The translations under genes were made by a program, and so were the position numbers. Under the pieces are notes generated by a model. It had not been told where the DNA came from. It did no database searches and saw only the letters and a program-made list of their open reading frames with translations. Positions 1-5,722 of a stretch of DNA of 7,839 nucleotides are shown here, one piece after another (the stretch's first letter is position 1; each line of letters opens with the position of its first letter). This stretch comes from an uncultured Verrucomicrobiota bacterium. Its GTDB lineage: Bacteria > Verrucomicrobiota > Verrucomicrobiia > Limisphaerales > SXTU01. The stretch spans positions 1-7,839 of the forward strand of contig CAIPBN010000100.1 of the NCBI GenBank assembly GCA_903863315.1. Reading direction: 5' to 3'.

Positions 1-141
1 ATCCCGATGCACTACGACATGTTCACGTTCAACACGGCGTCGCCGGACGAGTTCGTGGCGGAGTGTGGGAGGCTGGGGCAGCGGTGTCGGGTGTTGCAGG
101 CGGGTGAGCGGTGGAGCAGCGCGGAATTGGCGGTGGCGTAG
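1..141 (+). CDS. C-terminus of probable UlaG-like MBL-fold metal-dependent hydrolase (5' end outside window)
   Basis: The frame is open from the first base to a TAG at 139-141, giving 46 residues. It opens with IPMHYDMFTFNTASPDEF. An 'IP-HY--F' segment followed by 'P-EF', a short helix and a final 'V-L--GE-W' strand is what I recall of the end of UlaG-like metallo-beta-lactamase-fold hydrolases, where the histidine lies near the metal site. Family members include L-ascorbate-6-phosphate lactonase and many uncharacterised cytoplasmic hydrolases, so no substrate can be given. The main HxHxDH metal motif would lie upstream, outside the window. The gene converges on the LRR gene, with 58 bp between the two stops. 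The call rests on a short tail and is moderately sure for the family, not for function. Confidence 0.66.
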   Translation: MPMHYDMFTFNTASPDEFVAECGRLGQRCRVLQAGERWSSAELAVA

Positions 142-150
142 TGCAAACCT

Positions 151-175
151 CTGGCTGGCGCTTCGGCGCGGGCAG
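151..175. terminator. Possible hairpin between convergent genes
   Basis: The 58-bp gap between two converging stop codons contains a perfect GCGC-TTCG-GCGC hairpin (158-169). It can be extended outwards by an imperfect CTG-GCT / GGGC-AG stem with one bulge and one mismatch. The position and the UUCG-type tetraloop suit a transcription end for either gene. No T-tract follows on either strand, so it is not a canonical intrinsic terminator, and such short GC stems arise by chance in GC-rich DNA. Confidence 0.3.
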
Positions 176-199
176 CAGACGTGAGGGCGGATTTACCGT

Positions 200-844
200 T
201 TACCCGGAGCGGTAACTGTTGAGGTTTTCATCGAGAGGCAACCGCTGGTCCATCCGATGCCAGAATTCCGCCGCGCTGAAGCTGTCGTATTCGGTGGTGT
301 GCACCCATTGCAGCCGCCGCATGCCGCGCAAGACCGCGAGCCCCCGGGTGGCCTGGGTGAAGGAGCAGCCGAAGCGTTCGAGGTCGAGGCCGGCGAGGAA
401 GGAAAGGTCCTCAGCCTGACAGTGCAGCATCAGCAGCGTGCGCAGGGGCAGCCGCGCCACGGGCGAAAAGTCCCGGATTTGCGTGGATCCGATTTGCAGA
501 AACTCCAAGGGCAAGGACTGGACGCCATCAAGGGACTGGACCGGGGTTTGGTAAAGCTCCAGCGAGGTCAGTGGCTTGGAGTCCAGAACATCGAGGTTTG
601 AAAAAGCGGTGCCGCCGGCATTGAGCGAACGGAAATCGAGCGTCCGCAGTTGCGGCCAGTCGGTGACGGCGGTGCCGTAGAGCCCCGGGTGATGGAACTT
701 GATCCCACGCAACGCACCAAGTTCGGTGAACGGTGAGTAATGAAAATCAACCGAGACGCGGTCGTGCTCCCAGTAGAGGTGCTTGATGTGACGCCAGCAG
801 CGAAGCTGGATGCGCACACAGGCAAGCGTCTGGCGAAGACTCAT
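200..844 (-). CDS. Leucine-rich-repeat-like protein, 214 aa
   Basis: The function is unknown, but the protein is recognisably repeat-based. Residues 90-156 hold leucine-rich units in exact 21-residue register: a PL or DL pair falls at 91-92, 112-113, 133-134 and 154-155. Each unit reads roughly 'PL--L-l--t-v-dlspv--l'. A less regular copy lies at about 62-88. The C-terminal helix contains AAEFW (191-195). I recall similar 21-residue units and a similar 'AAEFW' ending in the tails of some Ser/Thr kinases and other LRR proteins of Verrucomicrobiota; here no kinase or other catalytic domain is present. The basic N-terminus is not a clear signal peptide, so the protein is probably cytoplasmic. 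The start at 844 is supported by AGGAG nine bases upstream. It follows the DUF1501 gene by 78 nt in the same direction. It could be a stand-alone protein-interaction scaffold or a remnant of a larger LRR protein. Confidence 0.76.
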   Translation of the reverse strand: MSLRQTLACVRIQLRCWRHIKHLYWEHDRVSVDFHYSPFTELGALRGIKFHHPGLYGTAVTDWPQLRTLDFRSLNAGGTAFSNLDVLDSKPLTSLELYQTPVQSLDGVQSLPLEFLQIGSTQIRDFSPVARLPLRTLLMLHCQAEDLSFLAGLDLERFGCSFTQATRGLAVLRGMRRLQWVHTTEYDSFSAAEFWHRMDQRLPLDENLNSYRSG

Positions 845-853
845 GAGGTGGCT

Positions 854-858
854 CTCCT
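854..858 (-). promoter_or_regulatory. Ribosome binding site of the LRR gene, inside an inverted repeat
   Basis: On the minus strand AGGAG lies nine bases before the ATG at 844. It forms the right arm of CTCCTGTAGGAG (854-865), so the ribosome binding site could pair with the CTCC just before it as a four-base stem with a four-base loop. This is the only strong Shine-Dalgarno match in the leftward block, and it supports independent translation of the LRR gene. Control by the small stem is possible but not shown. Confidence 0.55.
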
Positions 859-890
859 ACAGGAGCCGCGCTGTTTGTTTGGAGCAGGAG

Positions 891-912
891 CGGTCGGATC
901 GGCCATCCGCCG
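891..912 (-). terminator. Hairpin between DUF1501 and LRR genes, possible attenuator or terminator
   Basis: Eleven bases after the DUF1501 stop lies an inverted repeat with an eight-pair stem. Read on the minus strand, CGG-CGGAT pairs with ATCCG-CCG, with one bulged A and a five-base loop (GGCCG). It fills part of the 78-bp gap before the LRR gene. No U-run follows, so full intrinsic termination is doubtful. Partial termination, an mRNA 3'-end stabiliser, or chance in GC-rich DNA are all possible. Confidence 0.38.
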
Positions 913-922
913 TTGTTGAAGG

Positions 923-2386
923 CTATGCGAGAATGCCTTGAATCGGCTTCGCCCCTTCCACCCCGGACAACCGCACGTCCAAGCCTTGAAACTTGATGGA
1001 GAGCCGGCTGTGGTCGATGCCCAGCAACCGCAGGAGCGTCGCATGAAGGTCATGGACGTTCACCACGTTCTCGACGGCGGAGTAGCCGAGCTCGTCGGTC
1101 GCGCCGTAGCTGATGCCGCCCTTGATGCCACCACCGGCGAGCCAGATGCTGAAGCCAGCGTTGTGATGGTCGCGGCCGCTCCCGCCCTGGCTCATGGGCG
1201 TGCGGCCGAACTCACCGGCCCAGACGATGATGGTGTCCTGAAGCATCCCGCGCTGCTTCAGGTCGGTGATGAGGGCCATGCAGGCACGGTCAATCTCAGC
1301 GGCCTTCAGCGTCACGCCGTCCTTCACGCCGCCGTGGTGGTCCCAGTCCTTGTGGTAAAGCTGTATGAAGCGTGTGCCGCGTTCCGCGAGGCGGCGGGCG
1401 AGCAGGCAGTTTGAAGCGAACGAGCCGTCACCGGGTTTGCAGCCGTAAAGGTCGAGCACGGTCTGCGGCTCCTTCGCCGTGTCCATCAACTCGGGCACGC
1501 TGGCCTGCATCTGGAAAGCCATTTCATACTGTGCGATGCGCGTGGCGATTTCCGGGTCGTCCACCACGGCGTCGTATTTCTTGTTGAGCGAGTTGACGGC
1601 CTGAACCACGTCACCCTGTTGGTCGCGCGTGACGCCTGCGGGCGTGCCGAGATAGAGCACGGCGTCGCCCTTGCTGCGAAGCTGGACGCCTTGAAAGCGG
1701 CTCGGCAGAAAGCCCGACGACCACTGACGCGCGGCGATGGGCTGGTTTTGCCCGCCCTTGCCGAGCGAGGTGAGCACGACGAAGCCGGGCAAATCCTCCG
1801 CCTCCGTGCCGAGGCCGTAAGTGACCCACGCGCCCGCGCTGGGACGGCCGGCGATCTGCGAGCCGGTGTTCATGAACATGTGCGCTGGGTCGTGGTTGAT
1901 GGCCTCGGTGGTCATCGAGCGGATGAGGCACATCTCGTCGGCAACGGTGCCCATCTGCTCGAACAGCTCGCAGAACTCCTGCCCGTTCTTGCCGAACTTC
2001 TTGAAGCCGAGCTGCGGTCCGTAGCAGTTGAGTTTGGAGTTCTGAAGCTGGGCGATTTGCTTGCCTTTGGTGAACGACTCCGGCATCGGCTCGCCGTGCA
2101 TCTTCGCGAGCTGCGGCTTGTAATCCCAGGTCTCCAGGTGCGATGGCCCGCCCGCCATGGTGAGCCAGATGATGCGCTTGGCCTTGGCGGGATAGTGCAG
2201 CGGGTTCACGACGCCGAGCCACTTGTCCTTCGCAGGCGAAGCGGACGGCTTCGTGGCGGCGAACAAAGGCGAGTTCAGCAGTGAGGCGAGTGCGAAGCCG
2301 CCCACCCCTTGGGCGGTGCGGCCGAGGAAGACCCGGCGCGTCTGCTGTTGTTGGCGGAACTGACGGAGTTCGGAATGGAGATTCAT
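923..2386 (-). CDS. DUF1501 family protein, Tat-exported
   Basis: This is a full-length DUF1501 protein (487 aa) of the alkaline-phosphatase/sulfatase-like fold, typical of Planctomycetota and Verrucomicrobiota. The N-terminus has a twin-arginine motif, TRRVFL (16-21), then a hydrophobic stretch ending near LFAA (41-44), which implies export of the folded protein. Family landmarks include the AGGPSHLETWD segment (78-88), SMTTEAINHDPAHMF (157-171), YHKDWDHHGG (344-353), WAGEFGRTP (389-397) followed by GRDHHNAGF (404-412), and HDLHATLLRLLGIDH near the end (445-459). The conserved Asp and His residues are plausible metal ligands by analogy with the fold; this is inference. The ATG at 2386 lies three bases after the stop of the PSCyt gene and has no clear Shine-Dalgarno, so translational coupling is likely. 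The reaction is unknown; enzymes on sulfated or phosphorylated substrates are the usual guess. Confidence 0.96.
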   Translation of the reverse strand: MNLHSELRQFRQQQQTRRVFLGRTAQGVGGFALASLLNSPLFAATKPSASPAKDKWLGVVNPLHYPAKAKRIIWLTMAGGPSHLETWDYKPQLAKMHGEPMPESFTKGKQIAQLQNSKLNCYGPQLGFKKFGKNGQEFCELFEQMGTVADEMCLIRSMTTEAINHDPAHMFMNTGSQIAGRPSAGAWVTYGLGTEAEDLPGFVVLTSLGKGGQNQPIAARQWSSGFLPSRFQGVQLRSKGDAVLYLGTPAGVTRDQQGDVVQAVNSLNKKYDAVVDDPEIATRIAQYEMAFQMQASVPELMDTAKEPQTVLDLYGCKPGDGSFASNCLLARRLAERGTRFIQLYHKDWDHHGGVKDGVTLKAAEIDRACMALITDLKQRGMLQDTIIVWAGEFGRTPMSQGGSGRDHHNAGFSIWLAGGGIKGGISYGATDELGYSAVENVVNVHDLHATLLRLLGIDHSRLSIKFQGLDVRLSGVEGAKPIQGILA

Positions 2387-2389
2387 GGC

Positions 2390-5300
2390 TTAGGAACGCG
2401 TGATGGTTTCGTGAAGGTTGAGAATGACCCGCGCGACGCTGGTCCACGCGGCGAGTTCCGCCTGATCTGCGGCGGGGGGCAGCGGGGCGAGGCCGACTTT
2501 CAGGAGGGACTCGGCGGCCTTGGCGTCGGCCTTGTATTGCGCTAGGTGTTTGTCGAAGAGTGCGCGGGCGGTGGTGAGTTCATCGGCGCGCGGGGCGCGG
2601 GCGAGCGCTTGCTTCCAAGCCCACGTGATGCGCGCGGTCGCGTCACCGCTGCCTTCCTTCACGATCCGCGCGGCGAAGGCGCGGGCGGACTCGACGTAGG
2701 TCGGGTCGTTGAGCAACACAAGCGCCTGCTGCGGGATGTTTGAGCGCGTGCGTTCGGCGGCGCACTCCTCGCGGCTGGGCGCATCGAACGCCAGCATCGA
2801 GGGATGCAGGAAGCTGCGCTGCCACCAGGTGTAGAGGCCACGACGGAACTGGTCATCGCCTTTGCTCGCGTCGTAGCTGCGCACGGGGAAGTTTAGGTTC
2901 TCCCAGTAGCCATCGGGCTGATACGGCTTCACGCTTGGGCCGCCAATCTTGGAATTCAGCAGGCCGGCGACGGTCAGCGCGTTGTCACGAACCATCTCGG
3001 CCTCAATGCGCCAGCGGCTCTGGCGGGCCAGCTCGCGGTTGTAGGGGTCGCGGGTTTGCAGGTCCTTCGAGGCGGTCGAAGTTTGCCGGTAGGTCGCGCT
3101 CATCACGATGGTGCGGACCATGTGCTTCATGTCCCAGCCCCGGTCCATGAACTCGGTGGCGAGCCAGTCCAGCAGCGCGGGGTTCACCGGCGGCTCGCCC
3201 TGCGCGCCCATGTCGTCGAGCACCTTTGACAGCCCGGTGCCGAAGAACTGCTTCCAGAGGCGGTTCACGAAGACACGCGCGGTCAATGGGTTTTCCTTCG
3301 CGACAATCCACTCCGCCAGGTCCGCGCGCGTTAGCGGGGCTTGGGCCTTCGGATCCTTCTTGAGTGACACGGTCAGGAAGGCCGGCAGGGCGGGCTGCAT
3401 TACTTGGCCGCTTTCATCCATCCAGTTGCCGCGCGGCAGAATTCGGACGGTGCGTCTGGCTTCGGATGAATTGGAGACCAGGCATTTGGGAATCTTCGCT
3501 TCGTAGTCCGTCTTGGCCTTCTTAGCGTCGGCGAGTTGCTGGCGCAGCTTGGCCAACTCGGGTGTGAGGGTCTTGAAGTGCGCGAAGAGCTTGTCTTTCT
3601 GCGCGGCGTTCCGTTTGTCGTTTGTGACCTTGAGAAATGCCGCGATCTCCGCTGGCGGCGCAGGCGGGAGCACGGTGCGCGCGGCGTCCACCTCCGTAGT
3701 CGCGCCGAGGCGGAACTTTCCGAGCAAGTGGTCCTTGGTCGTGCCGAATTGCTTCAAGTCCACCACGAGCGACTCGCCGGCGGCTAAGGTCAGCGGCTCG
3801 GCCAGTTCCAGCACGAGGTTCTGTGCGCGGCCGACCTCGGGCAAGATCGCCCAGCCCGCGTTGCCATTCTTCGCGTCGCCGTCAATTGCCGACGCGGCGG
3901 TCCAGCCCTTGTTTGGGTTCTTCTCCGCGTGGCTGGCCTGCTCGATGGTCGCCCGCGCGGCGGCGAACTTTAAGGACGTGGCCGGGCCTTTCACGCGCTG
4001 CACGGTGGCGACGACTTCGGACAGGATGAAGTTGCCATTGGCCGCGCGCCCCGGGCCGTTCGCGGGCAGGGAGGCGTCGGGCAAGGCTTCGAGGCGCAGG
4101 CCGGTAACCCCGCTGAGCGCGTTGGTGACGGTCACGGAGTAAGTGTCGTTCTCCGTGGCCTTGCCGCTGGCGAGCACGGAGCCGTCTCCTTGGATGGCGA
4201 GCTTGGCGTTCTTGGCGGATGCGACCTTTGCGGGCTTGAGCGGCTTCCACTTCGCGTCGTGCTGCGCGGCGGCGAAGGCGGCGTCCTGCCATTTCTCGAA
4301 CGCGCTGGCGAGCTGCGGGTGGGGCCCGTCGAAATCCTTTTGCAGCCGGGAGGCCTCGCCCTCAAGGCGCGCCACTTCCGCCGTGTCCTTGTCGCTGGGA
4401 ACGGGCATGCCTTCCTCGCGCTTGCCGACGATGGGTTCCTTGATGTCGGCGAAGAACGCGCCCAGCGAATAGAAATCGCGCTGCGTCACGGGGTCGAACT
4501 TGTGGTCGTGGCATTGCGCGCAGCCGGTGGTTTGGGCGAGCCAGACCGTGCCCACGGCGCGGACGCGGTCGGTGAGGTAGCGCTGTTCGTAGTCTTTCGC
4601 CTGCGCACCGCCCTCCTCAGTGGAGAGGATGAGGCGGTTGAAGGCGGAGCCAACGCGCGTTTCCAGCGTGGCGTTCGGCAGGAGGTCGCCGGCGAGTTGC
4701 TCGCGCGTGAACTGATCGAAGCGCTTGTTCTCGTTGAATGCCTTGATGACGTAGTCGCGGTAGGGGAAGACGTTGCGCGGCGTGTCCGAGTGATAGCCGA
4801 TGGTGTCCGCATAACGCACCACGTCCAGCCAGCCGATGGCCATGCGCTCGCCGTAGTGCGGCGAAGCGAGCAGGCGCTCGACAAGCTTCGCGTAGGCGTC
4901 GGGAGATTTGTCATTTACGAACGCGTCCACCTCCTCGGGCTTCGGCGGCAGACCGAGCAGGTCGAAGTGGAGCCGACGCGCGAGCGTGCGGCGGTCCGCT
5001 TCAGGCGAGGGCTTCAGGCCAATTTCCTTCAAACGCGTCTGCACGAGATGGTCCACGCCGTTCTGGCCGGCGGGCACGACAGGCCGCTTGGGCGCGACGT
5101 AAGCCCAGTGCGTTTGATACTCCGCGCCTTCGGCGATCCAGCGCTTGAACAGATCCTTCTGCGCGGCGGTGAGCTTCTTGTGCGAGTCCGGCGGCGGCAT
5201 GAGGTCGTCCGGGTCCTTGGTGAAGATGCGTTTCACCAGCTCGCTCTGGTCGGGCTTGCCGGGGATGAAGGCCTTGGCGGCGATGGCGTCCTCGCGCACG

Positions 5301-5485
5301 TCGAGGCGGAGCTTGGCTTCGCGCTTTTTCTCGTCCGGGCCGTGGCAGTAAAAGCAGTTGTCCGACAGCACGGGCCGGATGTCGCGGTTGTAATCCACCT
5401 TCTTGGCGCTCGCAGGGGCGGCGGTGGCAGCGGTGGCAAAAGTCCCGATGACGGCCAGACCGAGAAACAGGTGTGTTGACGGCAT
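2390..5485 (-). CDS. PSCyt1-DUF1549-DUF1553 cytochrome c-like exported protein, 1031 aa
   Basis: A large multi-domain protein of the type found in Planctomycetota and Verrucomicrobiota. Residues 1-27 form a Sec-like signal peptide (hydrophobic FLGLAVIGTFATAATAA, then ASA). A PSCyt1 haem domain follows, with CFYCH at 44-48 and a possible axial Met in LMPPP (95-99). DUF1549 spans about 144-350 and carries a second haem-type motif, CAQCHDHKFDP (322-332). Residues about 420-600 form a beta-rich insert containing LPANGPGRAANGNF and a GWTAASAIDGD segment, possibly carbohydrate-binding or discoidin-like. Residues 613-665 are charged and helical, perhaps a coiled coil. DUF1553 covers about 716-980 (ARVFVNRLWKQFFGTGL at 736-752; SNIPQQALVLLNDP at 915-928). 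The frame stays open upstream to a GTG at 5596, but ATG 5485 puts the signal peptide at the N-terminus, so it is preferred; neither start has a good Shine-Dalgarno. The protein pairs with the DUF1501 gene downstream. A periplasmic redox or substrate-processing role is inferred. Confidence 0.95.
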   Translation of the reverse strand: MPSTHLFLGLAVIGTFATAATAAPASAKKVDYNRDIRPVLSDNCFYCHGPDEKKREAKLRLDVREDAIAAKAFIPGKPDQSELVKRIFTKDPDDLMPPPDSHKKLTAAQKDLFKRWIAEGAEYQTHWAYVAPKRPVVPAGQNGVDHLVQTRLKEIGLKPSPEADRRTLARRLHFDLLGLPPKPEEVDAFVNDKSPDAYAKLVERLLASPHYGERMAIGWLDVVRYADTIGYHSDTPRNVFPYRDYVIKAFNENKRFDQFTREQLAGDLLPNATLETRVGSAFNRLILSTEEGGAQAKDYEQRYLTDRVRAVGTVWLAQTTGCAQCHDHKFDPVTQRDFYSLGAFFADIKEPIVGKREEGMPVPSDKDTAEVARLEGEASRLQKDFDGPHPQLASAFEKWQDAAFAAAQHDAKWKPLKPAKVASAKNAKLAIQGDGSVLASGKATENDTYSVTVTNALSGVTGLRLEALPDASLPANGPGRAANGNFILSEVVATVQRVKGPATSLKFAAARATIEQASHAEKNPNKGWTAASAIDGDAKNGNAGWAILPEVGRAQNLVLELAEPLTLAAGESLVVDLKQFGTTKDHLLGKFRLGATTEVDAARTVLPPAPPAEIAAFLKVTNDKRNAAQKDKLFAHFKTLTPELAKLRQQLADAKKAKTDYEAKIPKCLVSNSSEARRTVRILPRGNWMDESGQVMQPALPAFLTVSLKKDPKAQAPLTRADLAEWIVAKENPLTARVFVNRLWKQFFGTGLSKVLDDMGAQGEPPVNPALLDWLATEFMDRGWDMKHMVRTIVMSATYRQTSTASKDLQTRDPYNRELARQSRWRIEAEMVRDNALTVAGLLNSKIGGPSVKPYQPDGYWENLNFPVRSYDASKGDDQFRRGLYTWWQRSFLHPSMLAFDAPSREECAAERTRSNIPQQALVLLNDPTYVESARAFAARIVKEGSGDATARITWAWKQALARAPRADELTTARALFDKHLAQYKADAKAAESLLKVGLAPLPPAADQAELAAWTSVARVILNLHETITRS

Positions 5486-5611
5486 AAATTCAGTTCGTTC
5501 GACCCGGGCCAGCGCGGCGGGATTCACCAGCGGAACGGGGCACGGGGCGCGACTTTCCGACAACTTGTGCGGGTTGGCAATGCCTTGTCCTAACACTACT
5601 CAAGGGAACGC

Positions 5612-5636
5612 GGGCACTCGCCGTGGAGCGAGTCCC
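5612..5636. promoter_or_regulatory. Strong inverted repeat in the divergent region (hairpin A)
   Basis: GGG-c-ACTCGC pairs with GCGAGT-CCC around the six-base loop CGTGGA, giving nine pairs with one bulged C. It lies 86 bases before the exoprotein start and 126 bases before the PSCyt start. It could be an RNA leader structure for the rightward gene or a dyad operator for a regulator of either gene. There is no T-run, so simple termination is less likely. Its right arm (CCC, 5634-5636) is also the left edge of the next hairpin. Confidence 0.4.
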
Positions 5637-5656
5637 TGGCCGGGAAGAGCCAAGGG
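5634..5656. promoter_or_regulatory. Second inverted repeat sharing three bases with hairpin A (hairpin B)
   Basis: CCCTGGC (5634-5640) pairs with GCC-A-AGGG (5649-5656), seven pairs with one bulged A and an eight-base loop. The CCC at 5634-5636 belongs to both hairpins, so full-length versions of the two compete for these bases. Whether this matters for expression of the downstream gene is unknown. Confidence 0.33.
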
Positions 5657-5711
5657 CTAAATGGGCATGGTGTCCGGCAATTTCGGATAAGGAACGGGAG
5701 ACCGTGAATCC

Positions 5712-5715
5712 GAGG
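5712..5715 (+). promoter_or_regulatory. Ribosome binding site of the 481-aa exoprotein gene
   Basis: GAGG lies seven bases before the ATG at 5723 and decides this start. It sits in the loop of a small inverted repeat, GTGAA-TCCGAGG-TTCAC (5704-5720), so it would remain unpaired even if the five-base stem formed. Confidence 0.55.
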
Positions 5716-5722
5716 TTCACCC

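Larger units (their letters stand above)
5486..5722. other. Divergent intergenic region, 237 bp
   Basis: This stretch separates the leftward PSCyt gene from the rightward exoprotein gene and must hold or adjoin the start signals of both, unless the leftward unit begins elsewhere. I could not identify a convincing sigma-70 promoter on either strand. A TTGGCA at 5574-5579 resembles a -35 box for the plus strand but has no good -10 box at 17 bases. The clearest structure is a pair of adjoining hairpins at 5612-5656. No convincing small gene was seen; the open frames crossing it lack a recognisable product. Confidence 0.6.

Noticed and set aside
1619..2284. Plus-strand frame of 221 codons opposite DUF1501
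   Set aside because: Antisense shadow of a conserved gene with no motif or ribosome binding site of note.
1611..2447. Minus-strand frame of 278 codons overlapping DUF1501
   Set aside because: Arg- and Ala-rich product in an alternate frame of a conserved gene; no independent evidence.
4190..5479. Long open frame on the plus strand opposite the PSCyt gene (429 codons)
   Set aside because: It mirrors the codon pattern of the well-supported PSCyt gene and its product is low in complexity (Val, Arg, Glu, Gly) with no recognisable motif.
5574..5579. TTGGCA as a sigma-70 -35 box for the rightward gene
   Set aside because: No acceptable -10 box lies 16-18 bases downstream; a single hexamer match is not enough.
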